In this document: one piece after another, positions 25,558-35,014 of the stretch
Numbering within the stretch: position 1 is the first letter of the stretch
Layout of the letters: every line of letters begins with the position of its first letter
Assembly (NCBI GenBank): GCA_002066995.1
Contig: MWTC01000009.1
Span: forward strand, 1 to 61,008
Reading direction: 5' to 3'
Source: Sphingobacteriales bacterium UTBCD1
Lineage (GTDB): Bacteria > Bacteroidota > Bacteroidia > Chitinophagales > Chitinophagaceae
Length of the DNA: 61,008 nt
The notes under the pieces: model-generated
Told to the model about the DNA's origin: nothing
Seen by the model: only the letters and a program-made list of their open reading frames with translations
The model's database searches: none
Position numbers and translations under genes: made by a program

Positions 25558-26313
25558 CTATCTCTGATCCTGGATGTAGCGGCTTAATTCCGCCTTGCTG
25601 CTGCTGAAATTCAATTCACCAAATACCTGCTGATAATTTCGTGGATCTATCGTCTTATTGTACGCCAGTTTAGCCAACTCCAGTTTATTGTTCTCAAAAT
25701 TGAATAACCGGATCATCTGGCCCACCTGTTCAGAGGTGAAATAATTGGTAGCAATGATATGACGGGCTGACTCCATTTTATTATTCTCATACCATTCTTT
25801 ACTCATGGAACGTATTACAAGATCAAAATCCCTGTCATTGATCGCCCGGCTGTAATTGTTGTAACCGTTGTGATCATACCCACCAGAACGGTCATTCCAA
25901 TCTGCATCACGGTCATTCCTGTCATAGCCGTAATCTCTATAATAATCCCTGTCCTTGTCTCTTCTTATTTTTTGTTCGCCGATATCAGTCCTTCCAAACC
26001 GGTCAACCCTGATTATAATTTGCCTTCCTTCTTTTAAAATTAACCTGCCGTCATACAGCAATTCATAATTCTTAACAAAACTGCTGAACAACCCGAAGTT
26101 TTTCTGGCGGTATATTTTAATATCATGCATCCCGGCACGAACATCCCGGATCCTTATTTCATTATCTCCGGATTCATATCGCCTGCCATCTAAAATCACT
26201 TTCACATCACCCCTGCTGTTTGAACTTACAATTATACCGCCCGAAGGGTAGCCCGCAGCAAAAACAGTAAGGCCAAGAATGAAGAAAGTAAAAAATGTAA
26301 AGATTCTTTTCAT
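25558..26313 (-). CDS. Secreted DUF4476 protein
   Basis: A 251-residue exported protein. The ATG at 26313 (MKRIFTFFTFFILGLTVFAAG) gives a proper signal peptide; a longer frame up to 26388 would place 25 non-hydrophobic residues before it. The N-terminal half carries a beta-rich region (SRGDVKVILDGRRYESGDNEIRIRDVRAGMHDIKIYR), then an Asp/Arg/Tyr-rich linker (about 125 to 160). The C-terminal 90 residues are the DUF4476 domain (FDLVIRSMSKEWYENNKMESARHII ... LAKLAYNKTIDPRNYQQV). Function unknown; common in Sphingobacteriia and Flavobacteriia. Confidence 0.88.
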   Translation of the reverse strand: MKRIFTFFTFFILGLTVFAAGYPSGGIIVSSNSRGDVKVILDGRRYESGDNEIRIRDVRAGMHDIKIYRQKNFGLFSSFVKNYELLYDGRLILKEGRQIIIRVDRFGRTDIGEQKIRRDKDRDYYRDYGYDRNDRDADWNDRSGGYDHNGYNNYSRAINDRDFDLVIRSMSKEWYENNKMESARHIIATNYFTSEQVGQMIRLFNFENNKLELAKLAYNKTIDPRNYQQVFGELNFSSSKAELSRYIQDQR

Positions 26314-26537
26314 ACGTTTAAATTTTAATAGTGATCCAATTTGTTTACGTTTCATGATTTCCAACGCCGTGCCATCCTGCCGGTGCATACCGAAAAAAAA
26401 GTTAAAGCAATCCCTGTGACATTTTGCTTTGTTAAGAAAAGAGAAAGTTTGAATTGCCGTTTAAACCTTCGTCACAGCAGCCGGGAATTTTAACGGGGGC
26501 TTTGAATGGAAAATATCTCTCCCGGCTATTGTGAAAT

Positions 26538-26545
26538 TATCTTTG
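26538..26545 (+). promoter_or_regulatory. Candidate promoter -7 box of the alpha-2-macroglobulin gene
   Basis: TATCTTTG fits TAnnTTTG, 54 bases before the ATG at 26600. No convincing -33 element. Confidence 0.35.
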
Positions 26546-26599
26546 CTCCTGCATCATAAGGAAGTCTCTGTTTAATTAACTTTTCGTAAATTTCAGTTT

Positions 26600-29500
26600 A
26601 TGGCCGCACATTATTTTAAATCGCCCTTTTTACTTGTAGTTCTTTTTAATTTACATTTAATTACTTCAGCACAAAGACCGATGATCAATTATGATTCCGC
26701 ATGGAAAAAAGTGGAAAACCTGGTCAGCAAAAATCTGCCCAAATCAGCCCTGGAACAGGTAAAGAATATTTTCAGCCGGGCAAAATCAGAAAAACAGGAT
26801 GCCCAGGTCATTAAATCATTGTTATACATCGCCGGCCTGCAATCCCAGACCCGTGAGAATAATGATGTGCAGTCCATAAAAGATTTTGAAAAAGAGACCG
26901 GTTCATCACAACAGCCCGTCCGCTCTATCCTTCAAAGTATCACTGCTGAATTGTACCTGAATTATCTTCAGCAAAACCGTTATAAATTTTACAACCGTAC
27001 CAATACAGAAGGTTTTCAAAAAGAGGATATCAATACATGGACCCTGGATGATCTTCATAAAAAGATCAGTGATTTATACCTGAGCTCAATTGAAGATGAA
27101 CAATCGTTGAAAGAAACAGACCTCAGGGCTTATGACCCCATTATCATCAAAGGAAACGTAAGGCACCTCCGCCCTACCCTGTTCGATTTCCTGGCACACA
27201 GGGCTCTGAGTTATTTCACCAGTGATGAAAGGGACATCACCCGGCCGGCTTATGCTTTTGAGATCAGCGATCCGGCAGCCTTTGCTCCTGCCCATGATTT
27301 CATTAAGCTAAAATTTTCCACTAAAGATTCTTCCTCTCTTCAGCAGAAAGCATTATTGCTTTATCAGAAACTAATTGCTTTTCATGTGAAGGATGCAAAA
27401 CCCGATGCATTGATAGATGTGGACATTGACAGAATACAGTTTGTAAATCAAAAAGGAGTTCAGCCGGGCAAAAAAGAACTTTACCTTGCATCTCTTCAGC
27501 ACATCACCGAACAATATAAAGACCTGCCTGCTGCTGCACAAGCATGGTATCTTATAGCTGAGCAATACAATATTGCCGCAGATACTTATAAACCTTTTGG
27601 TGACACCACTCATAAATTTGATCGCTTAAAAGCAAAAGAGATCTGTGAAAAAGTGATGCAGCAGAAAGATTCTTCTGAAGGAAAAGTCAATTGCTATAAT
27701 TTGCTGAACAACATCAACCGGAAAGATTTCAGCTTCACTGCCGAAAAGATCAATATTCCGGGGCAGGCTTTCAGGTCGTTGGTCCAATATAAAAACATCA
27801 CCAGCCTTTTTCTGAGGATTATAAAAACGGACGAAAGCAATCCCGATGAGGAAGAAAGTTATTATTCCGGTAAATTCTGGGAAAAGATCACATCGGCTTC
27901 ACCTTTGAGAAGCTGGCAACAATCGTTACCTGACACTAAAGACCTGCAGCAGCATAGCGTGGAAATCAAAGTGGACAGGTTGCCTCTCGGTAAATATATC
28001 CTGTTAGCATCAACCGAGAAGGATTTTAATATATCCAAAGGAATTCTCGGCGCCCAATATTTTTATGTTTCCAATCTCAGTTACATCAATAATGGCAACG
28101 ATTATTTTGTGCTGGACCGTGTTTCAGGCAGGCCTGTAGTCAATGCTGCTGTTCAATCATTGTTCAGAACCTACAACTACAAACTATCCAGGTATCAATT
28201 TAAAAAAGGAGCTGCCTTCACTACAGATCAGCAAGGTTATTTCCGTTATCAACAAAAAAAAGATTCAACAATTAATAATTCATCCTACCTGTTGGATATA
28301 ACCTATAAGGATGACCGGCTCTTTTTAAATTCAGGCTTATACGAAACCTATTACAGGAATTCTGATTGGAATGATGAAAACGCTGAGGAAGATGAAGAAA
28401 CCATAACGGCATTTTTATTTACAGATCGTTCTATTTACCGCCCGGGACAAACTGTATTTTTCAAGGGAATTCTTGTCAGCAAAACGGGGAATCAGAAAAC
28501 CATCGCTATCAAGACCGGTTATACCACAAAAGTTTATCTGCAGGATGCCAACTATAAAGAAATCGACTCTCTGGAACTGACCACAAACGAATATGGTTCA
28601 TTCTCCGGAAAATTCCAGCTACCGCAATCAGGCCTGAACGGAGGTTTCAGCATTTTCACCGATGAAGAAGGGCAGAGTGCAGGATTCTCTGTGGAAGAAT
28701 ACAAACGGCCAAAGTTCTATGTGGACTATGAAAAAATAAAAGGCACTTATAAGGTCAATGATACCATAAAGGTCACCGGCACTGCAAAAGCGTATGCGGG
28801 AAATAATATTGACGGAGCTGATGTGAAATACAGGGTCGTCCGTAAACCAAGATTTATCTATTCGTGGATGTTTTGGCGCTGGTGGCAACCCCAGGCAAAA
28901 GAAATGGAGATCGCTCACGGGGAAATCCAAACAGATAAAGACGGGAAGTTTGAAATAAAATTTCCTGCGATCCCGGATCTGTCCATTGATAAAAACTTCG
29001 ATCCGGTGTTTGATTATACCGTTTATGCTGACGTAACCGATATCAACGGAGAAACGAGAAGCGGCCAGGCTTCCGTTACTGTCGGGTATAAATCTTTAAT
29101 GCTGGCCGTAGATCTGCCCTCTTCCCTCCCGGCAGACAGTTTAAAGAACATTTCCATCCGCACTACGAATATGAATGGGGAATTTCAGCCGGCGGAAGTG
29201 AGAGTTATCATTACAAAACTGAAACAGGAAAACCGTTTGATACGCAATCGTTATTGGGATCGGCCCGACCAGTTTGTCATGAGTAAAGAAGAGTACATTA
29301 AAAATTTTCCCCATGATGAATATGCTGATGAAGGCGATTACAGGACCTGGGAGAAAGGAAATATTATTTTTAATAAGAGTGATACTGTTAAAGCAAATTC
29401 GAATTTTGAAATAAAGGGATTGCTGCCAGCCCCCGGCTATTATGAGATCGTGGTTTCAACAAAAGACAAAGACGGCAATGAAGTAAAAGAAGTGAAATAC

Positions 29501-32500
29501 ATCGAGCTGTTTGATGAAAAAAGTAAACAACTGCTCAGCCCGAAATATTTATGGGCACAGGGATCAACTCCCATGGAACCCGGAGAAAAAACAAGTATTC
29601 AACTGGGAACTTCAGCGGAAAATCTTTTTATCATTCAGCAAATTATAAAGCCGGGCTTCAAACAACAACCTGGAACCGGAGTCTATCAAACCTATGATCT
29701 TTCCAATGAAAAGCGTTCTTTCGGATTCACTGCAACAGAATCGGATCGTGGTGGCTTTGGAGTGAATTACCTTTTTGCAAAGGATAACCGTTTTTATGAA
29801 TTCAATGATATCATCCGTGTACCGTGGACAAATAAAGACCTGAAAATTGAATATGCCACTTACCGAGATAAAACCTTACCGGGAAGTGAAGAAAAATGGA
29901 AGCTAAAGATTTCAGGTTATAAAAATGATAAAGTGGCAGCAGAATTGCTGGCAGCCATGTATGATGCTTCGCTGGATCAGTTCAGGCCACATGGATGGAA
30001 TGAACCTTACTTGTGGCCGGATTATTATTCAGTTCAACGATGGACAAGTGCTCCTAATTTCGGTTCTATAGCTTCTCAGCAACAAACATTCTTGACTCTG
30101 CCTTACCAAAACCTGAAAAAAGATTATGACTATTTAATCTTTAGCAGGTCATTTTATGGCAATAATGTTGGCATCCGGTTAAGAGGCGTGACTAGCATCG
30201 CCCAACCCTCAATGGCATTGGAAAGACAAGATGCAGAATTACAGGAAGTCGCTGTTGCCGGATTAGGAATGCAAAAAAAATCACTGACCTTTTCTTCTGT
30301 AAAAATATCTAATGATCTAAAACCAGAAGAACAAAACTCTAAAGTAAGTGAAGATGTGGCACAAAATCAGAGCGTACAGATCCGCAAAAACTTTAATGAA
30401 ACTGCATTCTTCTTCCCTCAACTATATACCGATTCAACCGGCATCATAGAATTTTCTTTCACTATGCCGGAAGCATTGACCCGCTGGAAATTCATGGCGT
30501 TGGCACACACAAAAGACCTCGCCTTCGGATACAGCACCAAAGAGATTATCACTCAAAAGCAACTGATGGTGCAACCGAATATTCCAAGGTTTTTAAGAGA
30601 AGGCGACCGGATTGAACTCAGCGCCAAGATTGTTAATCTCACCGAAAAAGAGTTGACCGGCTATGCAGAACTGCAGTTATTTGACGCCGCAACCAACAAG
30701 CCGGTGGACAATGTTTTTAAAAATGAATCTCCACGGGAAAATTTTACAATAGCTGCCGGCCAAAGTGGTGCAGTAAAGTTCCATCTGGCAGTTCCTGATT
30801 CATTCAATGATGTCTTGACCTGGCGTATTGTTGCGAAGGCGGATGAATTCAGTGACGGCGAAGAAGCATCATTTCCTGTTCTTACCAACCGCATGCTGGT
30901 CACAGAATCGTTACCTCTGAACATGCGAGGCGCCGGGACAAAAAGTTTCAAATTCGAAAAACTATTGAATTCAGGGAATTCCAAAACATTGCAGGATCAT
31001 TCCCTCACCGTGGAATACACTTCCAATCCGGCCTGGTATGCAGTACAGGCATTACCTTACCTGATGGAATATCCTTACGAATGTGCTGAGCAGACCTGGA
31101 ACCGTTACTATGCCAATTCGCTGGCAAGCATGATCGTCAACAGTTCCTCCCGTATCAAAAATGTATTTGACCAATGGAGAACAGAAGACAGTGCCGCCTT
31201 GCTTTCCAATCTTCAGAAAAATGAAGAATTAAAATCAGTTTTACTGGAAGAAACGCCATGGGTTTTGCAGGCAAAGAATGAAGAACAGCAGAAGAAAAAC
31301 ATCGCCCTGTTATTTGACATGATGCGGATGAGCAGGGAATTGAATTCTGCTTACGAAAAATTAAAACAGATGCAGAGCCCTAACGGCGGTTTCGTCTGGT
31401 TCAAGGGCGGGCCTGACGACCGTTACATCACACAATACATAGTTACGGGCATCGGGCATCTTAAAAAACTGAATGGCTATACAAAAGAACAGGAGGCAAA
31501 ACTGAAACAGATCCTGTCAACCGCCATCCCCTATCTTGACAAGGCCATAAATAGAGACTACAATGACCTGTTGAAATATAAAGCGGATCTGAAAAAGTAT
31601 GTACCGGGTTATACGCAAATACAATACCTGTATATGCGCAGCTTTTTCCCTGAATACCCTGTACCGGCCGATTCAAAAAAAGCATATGCTTATTTCAGGG
31701 AAAGAATACAAAAGACGTGGACACAGCAAAACAATTACATGGAAGGAATGATCGCTCTTGGCTTATTCAGAACAGGCGATCAGAAAACCCCTGCTGCAAT
31801 TCTGAAATCCTTGAAAGAAACCTCCATCACAAACAATGAACTGGGCATGTACTGGAAAAATATCCGAAGCGGATGGTTCTGGTACCAGGCTCCCATTGAA
31901 ACACAGTCATTGCTGATCGAAGCATTCAATGAGATCGGGAAAGACAATAAAACAGTAGATGATCTTAAAACATGGTTGCTCAAAAACAAACAAACGAATG
32001 ACTGGCAGACAACTAAGGCGACAGCAGAAGCCTGCTACGCATTACTGCTGCAGGGAACTGACTGGTCAATTGAATCCCCGCAGGTAGAGATAAAACTGGG
32101 TAATACGGTCATTGAATCAGAAAACAATAAACAGGAAGAAGGAACCGGTTATTTCAAAAAGATCATTGATGGCAAAGACGTAAAACCCGAGATGGGAAAT
32201 ATCCATGTGACTATTGAATCATCAAACAAGCAAACCACGCTCTCTTCCTGGGGCAGCATTTACTGGCAATATTTTGAAGACATGGATAAGATATCCACCG
32301 CGGCCACTCCCTTTCAGCTTACCAAAAAATTATTTGTTGAAAAAAATACGGACATGGGGCCTGTGCTCTCTCCGGTAAATGAAGGAGGCAACCTGAAAGC
32401 AGGCGATAAAATCAAAGTGAGAATTGAATTGCGGGTTGACCGTGACATGGAATATGTGCACATGAAAGATATGCGGGCCGGCGGCATGGAGCCGGTCAAT

Positions 32501-32731
32501 GTGTTGAGTGAATACAAATGGCAGGATGGGCTGGGTTATTATGAATCCACTAAAGATGCCAGTACGAATTTCTTTTTCAATTATCTCAGAAAAGGGACTT
32601 ATGTATTCGAATACCCGTTGTTTGTGACACATAAAGGAAATTTCAGCAACGGCATCACCACCATTCAATGCATGTATGCACCTGAGTTCAGCAGCCATTC
32701 GGAAGGGATCAGGGTGAAGGTGGAGGAGTAA
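26600..32731 (+). CDS. Bacterial alpha-2-macroglobulin family protein
   Basis: A 2043-residue exported giant, the largest gene in the window. Bacterial alpha-2-macroglobulins trap proteases through a reactive thioester. Signal peptide about 1-24. A long helical N-terminal region (about 30 to 390) is followed by macroglobulin domains, including the MG2 signature FTDRSIYRPGQTVFFKG (about 607). The alpha-2-macroglobulin core follows, with ETAFFFPQLYTDSTGIIEFSFTMPEALTRWKFMALAHT (about 1264). The thioester motif YECAEQTWNRYYANSLAS places the reactive Cys at 1495 and Gln at 1498, followed by the alpha/alpha toroid. No lipobox is evident, so it is probably periplasmic or secreted. No pbpC is adjacent, unlike in proteobacterial loci. 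Confidence 0.93.
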   Translation: MAAHYFKSPFLLVVLFNLHLITSAQRPMINYDSAWKKVENLVSKNLPKSALEQVKNIFSRAKSEKQDAQVIKSLLYIAGLQSQTRENNDVQSIKDFEKETGSSQQPVRSILQSITAELYLNYLQQNRYKFYNRTNTEGFQKEDINTWTLDDLHKKISDLYLSSIEDEQSLKETDLRAYDPIIIKGNVRHLRPTLFDFLAHRALSYFTSDERDITRPAYAFEISDPAAFAPAHDFIKLKFSTKDSSSLQQKALLLYQKLIAFHVKDAKPDALIDVDIDRIQFVNQKGVQPGKKELYLASLQHITEQYKDLPAAAQAWYLIAEQYNIAADTYKPFGDTTHKFDRLKAKEICEKVMQQKDSSEGKVNCYNLLNNINRKDFSFTAEKINIPGQAFRSLVQYKNITSLFLRIIKTDESNPDEEESYYSGKFWEKITSASPLRSWQQSLPDTKDLQQHSVEIKVDRLPLGKYILLASTEKDFNISKGILGAQYFYVSNLSYINNGNDYFVLDRVSGRPVVNAAVQSLFRTYNYKLSRYQFKKGAAFTTDQQGYFRYQQKKDSTINNSSYLLDITYKDDRLFLNSGLYETYYRNSDWNDENAEEDEETITAFLFTDRSIYRPGQTVFFKGILVSKTGNQKTIAIKTGYTTKVYLQDANYKEIDSLELTTNEYGSFSGKFQLPQSGLNGGFSIFTDEEGQSAGFSVEEYKRPKFYVDYEKIKGTYKVNDTIKVTGTAKAYAGNNIDGADVKYRVVRKPRFIYSWMFWRWWQPQAKEMEIAHGEIQTDKDGKFEIKFPAIPDLSIDKNFDPVFDYTVYADVTDINGETRSGQASVTVGYKSLMLAVDLPSSLPADSLKNISIRTTNMNGEFQPAEVRVIITKLKQENRLIRNRYWDRPDQFVMSKEEYIKNFPHDEYADEGDYRTWEKGNIIFNKSDTVKANSNFEIKGLLPAPGYYEIVVSTKDKDGNEVKEVKYIELFDEKSKQLLSPKYLWAQGSTPMEPGEKTSIQLGTSAENLFIIQQIIKPGFKQQPGTGVYQTYDLSNEKRSFGFTATESDRGGFGVNYLFAKDNRFYEFNDIIRVPWTNKDLKIEYATYRDKTLPGSEEKWKLKISGYKNDKVAAELLAAMYDASLDQFRPHGWNEPYLWPDYYSVQRWTSAPNFGSIASQQQTFLTLPYQNLKKDYDYLIFSRSFYGNNVGIRLRGVTSIAQPSMALERQDAELQEVAVAGLGMQKKSLTFSSVKISNDLKPEEQNSKVSEDVAQNQSVQIRKNFNETAFFFPQLYTDSTGIIEFSFTMPEALTRWKFMALAHTKDLAFGYSTKEIITQKQLMVQPNIPRFLREGDRIELSAKIVNLTEKELTGYAELQLFDAATNKPVDNVFKNESPRENFTIAAGQSGAVKFHLAVPDSFNDVLTWRIVAKADEFSDGEEASFPVLTNRMLVTESLPLNMRGAGTKSFKFEKLLNSGNSKTLQDHSLTVEYTSNPAWYAVQALPYLMEYPYECAEQTWNRYYANSLASMIVNSSSRIKNVFDQWRTEDSAALLSNLQKNEELKSVLLEETPWVLQAKNEEQQKKNIALLFDMMRMSRELNSAYEKLKQMQSPNGGFVWFKGGPDDRYITQYIVTGIGHLKKLNGYTKEQEAKLKQILSTAIPYLDKAINRDYNDLLKYKADLKKYVPGYTQIQYLYMRSFFPEYPVPADSKKAYAYFRERIQKTWTQQNNYMEGMIALGLFRTGDQKTPAAILKSLKETSITNNELGMYWKNIRSGWFWYQAPIETQSLLIEAFNEIGKDNKTVDDLKTWLLKNKQTNDWQTTKATAEACYALLLQGTDWSIESPQVEIKLGNTVIESENNKQEEGTGYFKKIIDGKDVKPEMGNIHVTIESSNKQTTLSSWGSIYWQYFEDMDKISTAATPFQLTKKLFVEKNTDMGPVLSPVNEGGNLKAGDKIKVRIELRVDRDMEYVHMKDMRAGGMEPVNVLSEYKWQDGLGYYESTKDASTNFFFNYLRKGTYVFEYPLFVTHKGNFSNGITTIQCMYAPEFSSHSEGIRVKVEE

Positions 32732-32747
32732 GGGTATGCTCAAAAAC

Positions 32748-32782
32748 ATTGAACATTCAATATTCAATATTTAATGTTCAAT
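32748..32782 (+). repeat. Inverted repeat after the alpha-2-macroglobulin gene
   Basis: ATTGAACATT (32748-32757) and AATGTTCAAT (32773-32782) are perfectly complementary, with internal CAATATT direct repeats in the loop. It has no T run of note, so it is a weak terminator or a repeat element. Confidence 0.45.
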
Positions 32783-32850
32783 ATACAACTCCGTTAAGTG
32801 ATCAAAGAAGGTAATAAAGGGCCATTATACGCTATTGAGCATCGAACATT

Positions 32851-32858
32851 TATTTTTG
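32851..32858 (+). promoter_or_regulatory. Promoter -7 box four bases before the ATG of the FAD oxidoreductase
   Basis: TATTTTTG, then CTTC and the ATG at 32863. The four-base spacing is the same as at 18011 and 19426. Confidence 0.5.
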
Positions 32859-32862
32859 CTTC

Positions 32863-33918
32863 ATGCAAGTTGAATACCTGATTATCGGGCAAGGGATCTG
32901 CGGAACCTGGTTAAGCTATTTTTTACAAAAAGAAAACAAATCATTCCTCGTCATTGACGACAATCAAAACGATTCATCATCCAGGGTCGCGGCTGGCATC
33001 ATCAATCCTGTGACCGGCAGGCGCATTGTTAAAACCTGGATGATAGACGAATTGCTCCCATTTGTTGAAACAGCTTACAATGAATTGGAGAATCTGCTCG
33101 GTGTCAATGTCATTTCCTCTAAAACCATCATTGATTTTTTCCCCACCCTTCAAATGAGGGAAGCTTTCCTGCAACGGCAAAAGGAAGAGTCTTTTTTACA
33201 AATGCCGGTCGATGAAGAGGAGTTTATAAATAATTTCAGCTATGATTTCGGGTTCGGATATATCAGGCCATCCTTTATTATTCATTTGGAAAAACTGTTA
33301 CCCGCATGGAGAAATTATTTAGTGCGATCAGGAAAATTTTCTGAAGAAACCTTTGATCCGGCAGAATTAAAGATTTCGCCAGGTGAGATCCAGTATAAGC
33401 ATCTCATTGCCGGAAAAATTATTTTCTGCGACGGCGCAAACAGCCTGAACAATCCATTGTTCCGCCGGCTGCCTTTTGCTTTAAATAAAGGTGAGATGCT
33501 GCTCATTGATGCCAAAGGAATTTCAGATGAATATATTTATAAAAAGGGAGTCGCTCTTGTGCCTATGCAATTAAAAAATATATTCTGGGCGGGAACAAAT
33601 TATATCTGGGATTACGATGATAATTTACCGACCAGAGAATTTCGTGAAAAAACTGAACAACAATTAAAACAATGGTTGAAAATTCCTTTTAAAATTTTAG
33701 AGCACCGTGCATCGGTTCGCCCGGCCAATATTGAACGAAGACCTTTTGTTGGACTTCATCCTGTTCATCCAAATGCAGGAATACTCAATGGAATGGGCAG
33801 TAAAGGTTGTTCCTTAGCTCCTTACTTTGCCAAACAACTGGCAGACCACCTCATTTACGGAAATAGGATCTTGCCTGAAGCGGATATTCTTCGGTTCAGG
33901 AAAGTCTTAAGTCAATAA
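32863..33918 (+). CDS. FAD-dependent oxidoreductase of the DAO (D-amino acid / glycine oxidase-like) family
   Basis: A 351-residue flavoprotein. The dinucleotide-binding motif YLIIGQGICGTWLSYFLQKENKSFLVID is at residues 4 to 31, followed by SSRVAAGIINPVTGRRIVKTW, the usual DAO-family FAD-contact region. A central IIFCDGANSLNN motif and the C-terminal FAD loop SVRPANIERRPFVG ... NGMGSKGCSLAPYFAKQL complete the fold. In-family activities include oxidation of amino acids or N-methyl amino acids; the substrate is unknown. It is isolated between the alpha-2-macroglobulin gene and a convergent MtfA-like gene. Confidence 0.87.
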   Translation: MQVEYLIIGQGICGTWLSYFLQKENKSFLVIDDNQNDSSSRVAAGIINPVTGRRIVKTWMIDELLPFVETAYNELENLLGVNVISSKTIIDFFPTLQMREAFLQRQKEESFLQMPVDEEEFINNFSYDFGFGYIRPSFIIHLEKLLPAWRNYLVRSGKFSEETFDPAELKISPGEIQYKHLIAGKIIFCDGANSLNNPLFRRLPFALNKGEMLLIDAKGISDEYIYKKGVALVPMQLKNIFWAGTNYIWDYDDNLPTREFREKTEQQLKQWLKIPFKILEHRASVRPANIERRPFVGLHPVHPNAGILNGMGSKGCSLAPYFAKQLADHLIYGNRILPEADILRFRKVLSQ

Positions 33919-34002
33919 CAAATTTTCAAATACTGATACCCGGCTGGTTTCGCTTCCTAAACTGATTAAAATATCTCTTTACGAAATAAAATAATGTAAT
34001 AG

Positions 34003-34830
34003 TTAACATGGTTCGGATTTTAGAATTTTATTAGGGGTTAACGGATCCTGGTTTAATACTTTGCACAGCGCATCATACAGCTCAGACATATTGTCTTTTA
34101 ACCCGGCAGGGTTTTCAAAAAATGCTTCCACGCTTACAGCCCAAAACTCATGAAGATTACTAAAAGCATAGCTTCGTAAATAACTTCTCCTTTTGGTAAT
34201 CACATCTGCCAGTATCGGGCCTGTACTGCTGGAAAAACGCTCATAGTTCAAACGGAAATGAGAATCAATTCCATATTGTGCAAAAAAATTATTATACAGT
34301 AAAGCATGTGACATTTCGTGCACTGCTACATTGATATTATCGCTCTTGTTGGAGTAGCCGTACAAAAAATGTTTCCAGGACAGATAGATACCATCAGGAG
34401 CCACATGGCCGATATACAGTTCTTCATCATCATCCATACGGTAGGCATCAGCCAGGATATAAATATCTTTGAAATGAGAAAGCAAATAATTTTTCAGCCC
34501 GAATGTCACCTGCACTGCCGAAGCACTTACCAGAATCGCCGTGTCTTCGTTATGCTCCAGCCCGATGTAGTGGAATTTTTTACTCTCTTTGAAATAATGC
34601 ACTCTGGTAATAAATCTTCTCTTTTCATTTTCAGGAAGTTCATTAAAGTAATTGAAAAGGCTGCCGATTATAAAAGAGTAATTATTATAGATCTGATCAC
34701 TGATGATTGTTTCATCAGGGACGGGAGCGGGAGAAATATCATCTCCACCGGAAAATACCTTCTTAAGTTTTCGCAGGAAAGTCCGCATAGTATACGGTTC
34801 GGGCATTAAATATAGATATTTGATTTCCAA
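34003..34830 (-). CDS. MtfA-like zinc-dependent peptidase
   Basis: A 275-residue soluble protein with the gluzincin motif HEMSH at residues 171-175 (NINVAVHEMSHALLYNN) and a downstream helix FWAVSVEAFFENP that supplies the third ligand, as in the MtfA (DgsA anti-repressor) family. The preceding AILVSASAVQVTFGL and KDIYILADAY segments match the family core. In Escherichia coli MtfA binds the Mlc repressor and has aminopeptidase activity; Mlc is not expected here, so the role is open. An internal ATG at residue 9 or 15 could be the true start. Confidence 0.85.
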   Translation of the reverse strand: MEIKYLYLMPEPYTMRTFLRKLKKVFSGGDDISPAPVPDETIISDQIYNNYSFIIGSLFNYFNELPENEKRRFITRVHYFKESKKFHYIGLEHNEDTAILVSASAVQVTFGLKNYLLSHFKDIYILADAYRMDDDEELYIGHVAPDGIYLSWKHFLYGYSNKSDNINVAVHEMSHALLYNNFFAQYGIDSHFRLNYERFSSSTGPILADVITKRRSYLRSYAFSNLHEFWAVSVEAFFENPAGLKDNMSELYDALCKVLNQDPLTPNKILKSEPC

Positions 34831-35014
34831 TTTGCAAGCCTTCAGCGCATTTGTTGGTATATTTGCCGGCCGCTGAAAAAATAAGATACATAAGATTTTG
34901 GTAGTCAGTCTTAATGCCTTACCATAAGCTGGTGTGACTTATACGTAAATTAGCATAACTCGGAGTTTTACGATTCAGCAGTATCGTTTTGATCAATTCA
35001 TATTGTAATGTTTT

